Positions 1 through 4,580 of a stretch of 8,894 bases of DNA are shown here, one piece after another. The notes below the pieces were generated by a model. It did not search any database. It saw nothing but the letters and a program-made list of their open reading frames with translations, and was not told the origin of the DNA. Source of the stretch: Lysobacteraceae bacterium (GTDB lineage Bacteria; Pseudomonadota; Gammaproteobacteria; Xanthomonadales; Xanthomonadaceae); the NCBI GenBank assembly GCA_004173415.1, contig SEHC01000116.1, positions 1-8,894 on the forward strand, in the 5' to 3' direction. A program made the position numbers and the translations under genes. Numbering within the stretch: position 1 is the first letter of the stretch; every line of letters starts with the position of its first letter.

Positions 1-78
1 GAGATCCGGCGTGCGGCCCCTGCTGAATTACGGTGGTGCTGACACCGAGGCGTTATCGGGCGCGCACGCCGGGCTCTC
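1..78. repeat. Imperfect inverted repeat at the window edge
   Basis: Bases 6-15 (CCGGCGTGCG) are the exact reverse complement of 63-72 (CGCACGCCGG). The match continues outward with a T/G wobble and one bulged base to GAGA (1-4) against TCTC (75-78). The 47-base interior holds a second small dyad, CGGTG (31-35) with CACCG (43-47). No gene is recognisable in 1-134. The repeat may be the fold of a preceding recombination site, a transcription terminator, or part of an element cut by the window edge; there is no T-run after it. Confidence 0.45.
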
Positions 79-110
79 GGCAACTACAGTAGGGGAACTG
101 AAAGACATAA

Positions 111-120
111 GGCGTTAGGC
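111..120 (+). repeat. Integron-type core site (GGCGTTAGGC) before the first gene
   Basis: The decamer GGCGTTAGGC ends in GTTAGGC, which fits the GTTRRRY right core (R') of integron attC or attI sites. It sits 14 bases before the start codon of the FMN reductase-like gene, the usual distance between a cassette boundary and its gene. I could not find a convincing matching left core upstream, so only this right half is claimed. A 7-base match can occur by chance; position and context give it weight. Confidence 0.4.
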
Positions 121-134
121 ATCAGGACCAAACC

Positions 135-791
135 ATGAAGGCGCTCGTATTTCTTGGATCACGCCGCAAGTCATCACCACCGCTTCCAGCAAGACTAGGA
201 GCGCGTGTGTCCGCGTTCTTGCTAGCGCAGCTTGGCAACCGCTTCGAGACCACGCTCGTTGATCCACTGGACTATCCACCCACCGACATTTTCAAACCCG
301 CATTTGCCTACTCCGAGCAAGCAAAGCCGTCGCACCTATCTAGCCTGGAGAGCCTCGTGCGGCAGGCTGATGCATATGTAATGGTCAGCCCCGAGTACAA
401 CCACTCAATGAGCCCTGCACTGTCAGACTTGCTAAACCATTTCCCTAGCTCGGCGTTTGCGTTCAAGCCCAGCTTGATTGCAACCTATTCAAGCGGCCAG
501 TGGGGCGGCACGCGCGCAGCTGTGAGTATGCGCACGTTCTTGGCTGAACTCGGCTGTATCCCCGTGTCTGCAATGCTGCACTTTCCCCACGCGGATCAAG
601 TATTTGAGCAGGACGGAAAGCTAGCCTTGAGCCAAGACGAGACGCGCTGGGTGAGCTATTCCAAGAGGGGCACGGAGCAACTCTACTGGTGGGCGGCTGC
701 GGCATCGCATCAGCGCACCGTCGCGGATCCATTTGCGGCATCACCGGCCTTTACGCGTACGCCCAGTGAGCGTAACTCGCCAGAGTGGTGA
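135..791 (+). CDS. NADPH-dependent FMN reductase-like flavoprotein
   Basis: The 218-residue product resembles the NADPH-dependent FMN reductase family of flavodoxin-like oxidoreductases, which use NAD(P)H and bound FMN to reduce flavins, quinones or other acceptors in the cytoplasm. The N-terminal strand is followed by a phosphate-binding loop, GSRRKSS (residues 8-14). The family hallmark SPEYNHSMSPALSDLL lies at residues 85-100 and a glycine-rich GQWGGTRA at 121-128, both expected near the flavin. An AGGA ribosome site at 124-127 supports the ATG at 135. The last 40 or so residues look poorly conserved. Codon use is visibly richer in A/T (many CTA, TCA, GCA, TTG codons) than the genes from 2500 on, and an attC-like core lies just upstream, so it is probably a transferred cassette. 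The physiological substrate cannot be told from sequence. Confidence 0.85.
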   Translation: MKALVFLGSRRKSSPPLPARLGARVSAFLLAQLGNRFETTLVDPLDYPPTDIFKPAFAYSEQAKPSHLSSLESLVRQADAYVMVSPEYNHSMSPALSDLLNHFPSSAFAFKPSLIATYSSGQWGGTRAAVSMRTFLAELGCIPVSAMLHFPHADQVFEQDGKLALSQDETRWVSYSKRGTEQLYWWAAAASHQRTVADPFAASPAFTRTPSERNSPEW

Positions 792-845
792 ATCAACACT
801 CAAAGCGCAACACCCCTGAGAGTTTGTGGAGTCCCGGTGCCAGGC
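786..845 (+). repeat. Possible degenerate attC site after the FMN reductase gene
   Basis: This stretch overlaps the end of the FMN reductase-like gene. It contains ATCAACACTCAAAGC (792-806), which loosely follows the left arm of attC sites (core AAC, then TTCAAGC), and ends in GTGCCAGGC (837-845), the same right-end variant seen at 1754-1760 and 2180-2186. The central stem is weak. I include it mainly because it has the right position and right-hand core; taken alone it would not be convincing. Confidence 0.25.
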
Positions 846-899
846 GTCGGCCTGCACACGCGCGCCTAAGTGGTCGTCAGAGCTGGAGGAACCTGCATC

Positions 900-1241
900 A
901 TGGCCAAGTACCTGATTTCCTTCCCCAGCGCGGCGATGGTCGTGGCTGACGATGACTGGGAGGCGGTAGTTCGCGATTCGCATGCGGTGATTGAAGAGGC
1001 GAAGGCCGCGGGTGTCTATGTCTTCGGCGGCGGTATCGACGAGGGCGTGCCTCCCAGGCTCGTTTCGGCTGCCGGTGCGGTTGCCGAGGGTGGCTATCCC
1101 TGGGCACCCGCACTCAACGGCGGCTTCACCGTATTGGAGCTGCCCTCGCAAGACGCGGCCATCGCCTGGGCCGCGCGCATCGCCAGGGCCTGTCGCTGCG
1201 ACCAGGAGTTGCGGGTCTTCGGCTACGACCCGCAGTCCTGA
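900..1241 (+). CDS. YCII-related domain protein
   Basis: The 113-residue product matches the general pattern of YCII-related proteins, small alpha+beta-barrel (ferredoxin-like) proteins often annotated vaguely as transcription initiation protein. Features seen are the first strand MAKYLISF, a helix around residues 20-37 leading to a glycine-rich turn (GVYVFGGGID), a central NGGFTVLELPS strand (about 74-84), and the helix and strand AIAWAARIARACRCDQELRVFGY at the C-terminus. The ATG at 900 is chosen because GGAGGA lies about ten bases upstream (885-890); an in-frame GTG at 870 has no such site. Members usually act as dimers, and the exact chemistry is unknown for most. It lies in the series of unrelated single genes on this strand and is not obviously co-transcribed with its neighbours. 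Family call is fairly secure; function is not. Confidence 0.8.
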   Translation: MAKYLISFPSAAMVVADDDWEAVVRDSHAVIEEAKAAGVYVFGGGIDEGVPPRLVSAAGAVAEGGYPWAPALNGGFTVLELPSQDAAIAWAARIARACRCDQELRVFGYDPQS

Positions 1242-1271
1242 GCGAGGCGCAGGCAGGCTGCAGAAGGTGCG

Positions 1272-1294
1272 GGCTGACGGTTCTACCATCAGCC
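1272..1294 (+). terminator. Weak hairpin between the YCII-like and cupin genes
   Basis: GGCTGA (1272-1277) and TCAGCC (1289-1294) form a six-base stem with an 11-base loop that can close two more G-C pairs. There is no T-run behind it, so it may be a weak terminator, an RNA-stabilising stem or part of a diverged spacer repeat. The spacer 1242-1327 otherwise shows nothing recognisable. Confidence 0.25.
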
Positions 1295-1327
1295 GGGATG
1301 GCAACGACAACCTCATCGGAGACGGAC

Positions 1328-1693
1328 ATGACCAGGATCCCGCTTGTCGCGCTGGCGCTTCTCGCAGCGACCGCAGTCTCATCGGCCCAGGATAAGGCGG
1401 CGGCAGTACCCGAGATGAAGGTGCTGCTCGAGAATGAGTGCGTCCGTATGCAGTTCCACGACGTGGCTGTTGGAGAGAAAACGCCGATGCACTCTCATCC
1501 AAGGTACGCCGTTTACGTATGCAACCCCTACAAAGCCAGGATCACTCTCGCCAACGGGTCCCAACTCGTCAGTGAGCACAAGGCGGGGGACGCCTTCTGG
1601 CATGAGGCATCCCAGCACGTCGTCGAGAATATCGGTATCACTCCGATCCACAATCTTGTGCTTGAGTTGAAGCCGGCATCGTCGTGCCACTAG
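1328..1693 (+). CDS. Exported cupin-domain protein
   Basis: The 121-residue product starts with a typical Sec signal peptide: MTR, a hydrophobic run IPLVALALLAATAV, then SSA before Gln21, giving likely cleavage after residue 20. The rest is one short cupin (beta-barrel) domain. MHSHPRYAVYV (54-64) fits the metal-binding histidines of cupin motif 1, and His97 in WHEASQHVVENIG (91-103) fits the motif 2 histidine. It is therefore probably a small metal-binding periplasmic protein; substrate unknown. The ATG at 1328 is preferred over the in-frame one at 1298 because only it places the signal peptide at the N-terminus; GGAGA (1318-1322) serves as ribosome site. Two cysteines (67 and the penultimate Cys120) could form a disulfide. 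It is followed by the clearest attC-like spacer in the window. Confidence 0.8.
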   Translation: MTRIPLVALALLAATAVSSAQDKAAAVPEMKVLLENECVRMQFHDVAVGEKTPMHSHPRYAVYVCNPYKARITLANGSQLVSEHKAGDAFWHEASQHVVENIGITPIHNLVLELKPASSCH

Positions 1694-1700
1694 AAATGTC

Positions 1701-1760
1701 GGCCGGCAGTTCGTTCAAGCCGGACCCGCTGCGCGGGTCGGGCTGGTCCAGGAGCCAGGC
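1701..1760 (+). repeat. Diverged integron attC site (best example)
   Basis: From TTCGTTCAAGCCG (1710-1722) through the stem ACCCGC / GCGGGT (1724-1729 with 1733-1738) this stretch matches, nearly base for base, the left arm and stem of the aadA-type attC as I recall it. The stem extends outward through AGCCGG (1718-1723) with CGGGCT (1739-1744) with one mismatch, like the partly mispaired stem of real sites. At the expected core positions, GGCCGGC (1701-1707, left) and GCCAGGC (1754-1760, right) stand where RYYYAAC and GTTRRRY should be. The invariant AAC and GTT thus read GGC and GCC, so normal integrase recombination is doubtful. Confidence 0.6.
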
Positions 1761-1793
1761 CTCACATCCGGTGTTCCGGTCAATGAGTCGGGC

Positions 1794-2048
1794 ATGAGCA
1801 GTTACATCTGGCTGATAATTCTGGTACTGCCGGTCTGGGCCTCCGTCGAGCTTGACGCCCCGAAGTGGGTTTCAATGCTCGCCTGCATTCCATTTTTTGT
1901 GCGTGCCGCCACCCTCGGAGACCACCCGGATGAGCCTCTTCTCGGTGAGGGCTTTGCGCAATACAGGCCCTCGGTTCTCGTCGTCCTGGGCGCGGGTGGC
2001 CTGGTCCTGAGCGCCTTGCTGCTGGTGCCGCTGCGGGCGGTTTTTTGA
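1794..2048 (+). CDS. Small hypothetical membrane protein
   Basis: The 84-residue product is mostly hydrophobic. Likely membrane segments are residues 4-18 (YIWLIILVLPVWASV), about 25-40 (WVSMLACIPFFVRAAT) and 60-81 (SVLVVLGAGGLVLSALLLVPLR), with a polar loop DHPDEPLLGEGFAQYR between the last two. I do not recognise a family. The ATG at 1794 lacks a clear ribosome site, and no better in-frame start is seen, so the gene is less certain than its neighbours. It begins 33 bases after an attC-like spacer and its 3' end carries one copy of a short direct repeat followed by six T's that run into the stop codon. A real small cassette-type gene is the most likely reading; a non-expressed open frame is possible. 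Confidence 0.5.
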   Translation: MSSYIWLIILVLPVWASVELDAPKWVSMLACIPFFVRAATLGDHPDEPLLGEGFAQYRPSVLVVLGAGGLVLSALLLVPLRAVF

Positions 2049-2081
2049 GCTTTTCAAATAGCGGGTGCCGACTGCGGGCGG
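2024..2081 (+). repeat. 17-base direct repeat at the gene end
   Basis: GGTGCCGCTGCGGGCGG (2024-2040) recurs at 2064-2081 with a single inserted A after GGTGCCG. The first copy is inside the last codons of the small membrane gene and is followed by TTTTTT (2041-2046), which overlaps the TGA stop; the second lies in the spacer. The first copy with the T-run has a minimal stem (CCGC with GCGG) and could act as a weak terminator. Confidence 0.5.
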
Positions 2082-2094
2082 CGGCATGGGTGAG

Positions 2095-2186
2095 GCCCAC
2101 GATTCATTCAAGCCCCGCCGGAATGCACGCCTTCGGCCAATGCCCCCGGTCCGACCTGCTGCAGGCCGGCTCAGCCGGTGCCAGGC
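2095..2186 (+). repeat. Diverged integron attC site (second strong example)
   Basis: GCCCACGATTCATTCAAGCC (2095-2114) matches the left arm of attC sites (core RYYYAAC followed by TTCATTCAAGCC), lacking one base in the core. The right arm CGGCTCAGCCGGTGCCAGGC (2167-2186) aligns to the usual right arm (CGGCTTAACTCAGGCGTTAG) with mostly transition changes and a two-base gap. The interior is longer than at 1701-1760, as attC interiors vary, and includes the nested hairpins GCC-TTCG-GGC-like at 2128-2137 and CCTGC-T-GCAGG (2155-2165). Confidence 0.5.
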
Positions 2187-2542
2187 GCGAATTGGAAAAG
2201 CACGGCGGCATTGAGTCAGGGCTCTTCCTGCTGGCGCTCACGCCACCACTTGTTGCTCCGGCTGGCACCGCATCGTCGTCAATCCGGGTCCGGCCGCCCC
2301 GAAGCATTGGCGCATATGCCCATCGACCATTTCGAGGGACTGGACCGCTTTGGAGACCTGCCCAGGGACGCTCGTCGCGTGGCGGATTACCGCTTCAAGT
2401 TCTTGTTCCAGGCCGTGGCCCGGCCGCAAATGCGTTCACGCCGGTCCCTGTTCCCGGTTTCGGCAAGGCCTCGTATGATCTGACGTCGCCGACGACGGGA
2501 ATCGGCGCCCCGGGTCAGGCTTCCAGCCCCCAAGGAGCGATC
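2187..2542. other. Gene-free spacer, about 350 bases
   Basis: I see no convincing gene. A plus-strand open frame at 2178-2483 has no family resemblance, no ribosome site and arginine/serine-rich composition typical of GC-rich noncoding DNA. Possible relics are TTCAAG (2394-2399), reminiscent of an attC left arm, and GTCAGGC (2514-2520), one base off an attC right core and 22 bases before the tautomerase start. They may bound an eroded cassette, but the evidence is thin. Confidence 0.4.
2451..2479 (+). promoter_or_regulatory. Possible promoter for the tautomerase-like gene
   Basis: TATGAT (2474-2479) is a good -10 hexamer. A poor -35 (TTCCCG, 2451-2456) lies 17 bases upstream. It would place a start about 55-60 bases before the coding sequence. 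The prediction rests almost wholly on the -10. Confidence 0.3.
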
Positions 2543-2923
2543 ATGCCACTCGTCACTGTGACCGTGCAGCGTCCCAAATCCGCCGCGTTCAAGACCTCCG
2601 TCCTGCAAGCGGTCCACGCGGCCCTGGTCGCGATCGGCGTTCCTGCCACCGACCGGTTCCAGCGTGTCCTGGAACTTACTGCCGAGGACTTCCGCTTCGA
2701 TCCGGGGTACCCGGATGTAAAGGGCGCGCGGAACGAAGACTTCGTGCTGATCGAAGTGCTGCTTTCGGTGGGCCGCAGCGTGAAGGTCAAGCGGCAGTTC
2801 ATCGATACGTTGCTGGCCGGGCTGTCCGAGGCGGGGCACGACCCGGAGAACGTCATGCTCGTCCTCAAGGAGACCGCCTGGGAGAACTGGGTCTTCGCGG
2901 GTGGCCGTCAGATCCACGTGTAG
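2543..2923 (+). CDS. Tautomerase family protein (Tautomerase_2-like)
   Basis: The 126-residue product fits the 4-oxalocrotonate tautomerase/MIF superfamily, in particular the longer Tautomerase_2 type. The second residue is proline (MPLVTVTV), which becomes the N-terminal catalytic base after methionine removal, the defining feature of the superfamily. It is followed by a helix (SAAFKTSVLQAVHAALVAIG, 13-32), the stretch FQRVLELTAEDFRFDPGY (39-56), a core strand FVLIEVLLSVGRS (68-80), a second helix and the C-terminal ENVMLVLKETAWENWVFAGG (99-118). It probably enolises small carbonyl acids in the cytoplasm; the substrate is unknown. The ATG at 2543 is fixed by the catalytic proline and by AAGGAG (2532-2537) upstream, so the long in-frame extension back to 2045 is not coding. 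A 9-bp hairpin follows the stop codon closely. Confidence 0.85.
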   Translation: MPLVTVTVQRPKSAAFKTSVLQAVHAALVAIGVPATDRFQRVLELTAEDFRFDPGYPDVKGARNEDFVLIEVLLSVGRSVKVKRQFIDTLLAGLSEAGHDPENVMLVLKETAWENWVFAGGRQIHV

Positions 2924-2928
2924 TCCAG

Positions 2929-2950
2929 CGCTGAAGCAATGGCTTCAGCG
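2929..2950 (+). terminator. Perfect 9-bp hairpin after the tautomerase gene
   Basis: CGCTGAAGC (2929-2937) pairs exactly with GCTTCAGCG (2942-2950) around the loop AATG, starting five bases after the stop codon. It lacks a downstream T-run, so it is either a weak or Rho-assisted terminator or an RNA 3'-end protection stem. It sits just before the attC-like repeat that begins at 2954. Confidence 0.45.
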
Positions 2951-2953
2951 ACC

Positions 2954-3053
2954 GGCCAATCCCATCCAGCGCGGCGCCTGGCTTTACGCCTTCGGCTATA
3001 TTCTTCCCCCAGCCCCCGTCCCGTTGCGGGTCGGCTTGGTCCACGCATCAGGC
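2954..3053 (+). repeat. Diverged integron attC site (third example)
   Basis: GGCCAATCCCATCCAGC (2954-2970) aligns with the attC left arm found at 2095-2113, differing almost only by transitions. The right arm CGGCTTGGTCCACGCATCAGGC (3032-3053) keeps CGGCTT and the terminal AGGC of the usual right arm and shares GGTCCA and the final CAGGC with the site at 1701-1760. The central CCCG-TTG-CGGG stem (3020-3030) also resembles that site. The right core reads ATCAGGC where GTTRRRY is expected. The 11-mer ACGCCTTCGGC (2986-2996) is shared exactly with the repeat at 2095-2186. Confidence 0.45.
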
Positions 3054-3079
3054 GGTCCGGGACGCAGCGAGGCGCATCG

Positions 3080-3457
3080 ATGATCAGCACACGGATTCCC
3101 CAGTTCCTTGTGGACCTGGAACAGCGCTTCAATGCGGCGATGGTCTCCAATGACCCAGGGCTGATCGCCAAATGCATCACCGAGGACTGGCTACTGGTCA
3201 CCCCCGAGGCCGGGCCGGTGCCGCGCAGCCGGATACTCGAGGTCGTGGCTTCGGGTCGCCTGACCCATTCGTCGATGACCAAGGTCGCCAGCCATGCGGC
3301 CGTGTGTGGCGACATGGCCTGGGTCACGGGCCGGGGCCAGAACACGGGCACGTTCAATGGCACCCCGATCCGGGCGGACGAATACATCACCGACGTCTAT
3401 CGCCGCGAGGGTGAGACATGGCTGTGCATGCTCACCCACCTGACGCCGGCGCATTGA
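3080..3457 (+). CDS. NTF2-like / DUF4440-type protein
   Basis: The 125-residue product looks like a nuclear transport factor 2-like (SnoaL/DUF4440) protein, a cone-shaped alpha+beta barrel used by many small enzymes and binding proteins. Seen are an N-terminal helix (IPQFLVDLEQRFNAAMVSNDPGL), the characteristic start of the barrel ITEDWLLVTPEAG (34-46), a helix RSRILEVVASG, and alternating strands ending in YITDVYRREGETWLCMLTHLTP (102-123), where the strand-turn-strand with Trp is typical of DUF4440. The ATG at 3080 has GCGAGG (3067-3072) upstream. It is 59 bases before a second NTF2-like gene, with no terminator between, so the two may share a transcript. Ligand and reaction cannot be inferred. 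NTF2/SnoaL-like barrels are a known type of integron cassette product, which fits the surroundings. Confidence 0.75.
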   Translation: MISTRIPQFLVDLEQRFNAAMVSNDPGLIAKCITEDWLLVTPEAGPVPRSRILEVVASGRLTHSSMTKVASHAAVCGDMAWVTGRGQNTGTFNGTPIRADEYITDVYRREGETWLCMLTHLTPAH

Positions 3458-3516
3458 GGGGACACGCCGGCAAGCCTCATCCCGGTGGCGACATCGGCAG
3501 CCGATAAAGGAATTCC

Positions 3517-3915
3517 GTGAACCGCACCGCCCTTGCACGATGGCACCAGCTGGTCGAAACCCGCGATCCTTCCGGACTGCCGCTGCTGCTGGCCGAAGAC
3601 GCGGTCTTCCATTCCCCGGTCGTGCATGCGCCGCAACAGGGCCGCCGCCTTGCCGCCTGGTACCTCAGCGCCGCATTGGAGGTGTTCTGCAACCCGAGCT
3701 TCCGCTATGTGCGGGAGATCGTCGGCGACTCGGACGCGATGCTCGAGTTCGAGACCGAAATCGACGGGGTCCGGGTCAATGGCGTCGATATCATCAGCTG
3801 GAACGAGCGCGGCCAGATCACCGCGTTCAAGGTCATGCTCAGGCCGCTGAAGGCGATCAACCTGATCCACCAGCGCATGGGCGCGGTGCTGCAGTCCGGC
3901 AGGGGGCCGCCATGA
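3517..3915 (+). CDS. NTF2-like / SnoaL-like protein
   Basis: The 132-residue product is a second NTF2-fold candidate. It has an N-terminal helix (ALARWHQLVETRDPSGLPLLLAEDAVFHSPVV, 5-36) with the family's L..D.V..S pattern opening the barrel, a helix QGRRLAAWYLSAALEVF (41-57), strands around YVREIVGDSDAMLEFETEIDGVRVNGVDIISWNERGQITAFKVMLRP (64-110), and a closing helix. The NG-D--W----G-I--F-V--RP pattern is typical of SnoaL-like proteins. The start is GTG at 3517, chosen because AAAGGA (3507-3512) lies five bases upstream. It shares no obvious sequence with the NTF2-like protein before it beyond the fold, so it is not a recent duplicate. Function unknown. Confidence 0.75.
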   Translation: MNRTALARWHQLVETRDPSGLPLLLAEDAVFHSPVVHAPQQGRRLAAWYLSAALEVFCNPSFRYVREIVGDSDAMLEFETEIDGVRVNGVDIISWNERGQITAFKVMLRPLKAINLIHQRMGAVLQSGRGPP

Positions 3916-3987
3916 TGCCTTCGCGATCCATCGCGCTCGCCACGATCGCAAGCAGGCGCCAGCGGCAGGGCGGGGGTTTGCCTTGCC

Positions 3988-4038
3988 GCCCGATCCGCTC
4001 GAAGCTGCCGCCGTGGCGGCACCTCGCCCGCGTCGGTC
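3988..4038 (+). repeat. Possible attC-like palindromic spacer
   Basis: TGCCGCC (4006-4012) and GGCGGCA (4015-4021) form a perfect palindrome. It is preceded by GCCCGAT (3988-3994) and TCCGCTCGAAGC (3994-4005), which resemble the left core and arm of attC sites with T-to-C drift, and followed by GTCGGTC (4032-4038) at the right-core position. A second stem GGGCGG (3968-3973) / CCGCCC (3986-3991) lies just upstream. It could equally be a plain hairpin or terminator, though no T-run follows. Confidence 0.3.
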
Positions 4039-4070
4039 CGCGCCGCCCAACCCTGGAGAGGAGATAGCCG

Positions 4071-4502
4071 ATGCGACGATTCCTGCGCCTGGTACTGGCG
4101 GTGATAGTGGGCCTGGTGGTCGGCAGCGTGGTCAACATGTCGCTGATCCTGGTCAGCGGCCAGGTCATAGCGCCGCCGGCCGGCGCCGATGTGACCACCA
4201 CCGAGGGGCTGAAGGCCTCGATCCACCTGTTCGAGCCCCGCCATTTACTGTTTCCGTTCCTTGCCCACGGCCTGGGCACGTTCTTCGGCGCGCTGGTGGC
4301 GACGCTGCTGACGCCGGGCAGGACGTCGGGTCCGGCCTACGTGGTCGGCTTCATGTTCCTGCTGGGCGGGATCGTCAACGTTTCCATGCTGCCGGCGCCG
4401 GTGTGGTTCAGCGCCGTCGACCTGATTGCGGCGTACATGCCCGCGGCCTGGCTGGCCCATCGGCTGGGCTCGCGCAAGGCCGCCAGGGTCGTGGCCGGCT
4501 GA
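4071..4502 (+). CDS. Conserved-looking four-helix membrane protein
   Basis: The 143-residue product has four likely membrane segments: residues 4-30 (FLRLVLAVIVGLVVGSVVN and on), 58-81 (HLLFPFLAHGLGTFFGALVATLL), 89-108 (AYVVGFMFLLGGIVNVSMLP region) and 112-131 (WFSAVDLIAAYMPAAWLAHR). The loop between helices 1 and 2 (31-57) is polar and carries two small prolines and an acidic/threonine stretch; the C-terminus is basic (RLGSRKAAR), suggesting it faces the cytoplasm. I recognise no catalytic motif or named family; proteins of this layout are annotated as hypothetical integral membrane proteins. The ATG has an excellent ribosome site, GGAGAGGAG (4054-4062). It is the last plus-strand gene of the accessory run and converges on the LysR-type gene. 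Confidence 0.75.
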   Translation: MRRFLRLVLAVIVGLVVGSVVNMSLILVSGQVIAPPAGADVTTTEGLKASIHLFEPRHLLFPFLAHGLGTFFGALVATLLTPGRTSGPAYVVGFMFLLGGIVNVSMLPAPVWFSAVDLIAAYMPAAWLAHRLGSRKAARVVAG

Positions 4503-4540
4503 GCCGTCCCGCGTCGATGGGGCGGAAGCGGCCGCCGGCA

Positions 4541-4561
4541 ATCGGCCTGGGTCGGGCCGAT
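4541..4561. terminator. Convergent-gene hairpin
   Basis: ATCGGCC (4541-4547) pairs with GGCCGAT (4555-4561) around a seven-base loop in the 78-base spacer between the converging membrane-protein and LysR-type genes. Its position suits a bidirectional terminator, but neither side has a T-run, so only a weak call is possible. Confidence 0.3.
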
Positions 4562-4580
4562 CCGCCGCGCCGACCTGCGC

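Noticed and set aside
741..1502. Minus-strand open frame of 253 codons
   Set aside because: It crosses the YCII-like gene, a spacer and part of the cupin gene, is low-complexity in character, and has no recognisable domain.
2178..2483. 101-codon plus-strand open frame in the long spacer
   Set aside because: No ribosome site, no family resemblance, and its start overlaps the attC-like right core.
2045..2542. N-terminal extension of the tautomerase frame back to 2045
   Set aside because: The catalytic N-terminal proline and the ribosome site fix the start at 2543; the extension runs through an attC-like spacer.
3912..4067. 51-codon open frame overlapping the second NTF2-like gene by ATGA and ending just before the membrane-protein gene
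   Set aside because: The spacing looks like translational coupling, but the product is arginine/proline-rich with no pattern, and a palindromic spacer runs through it.
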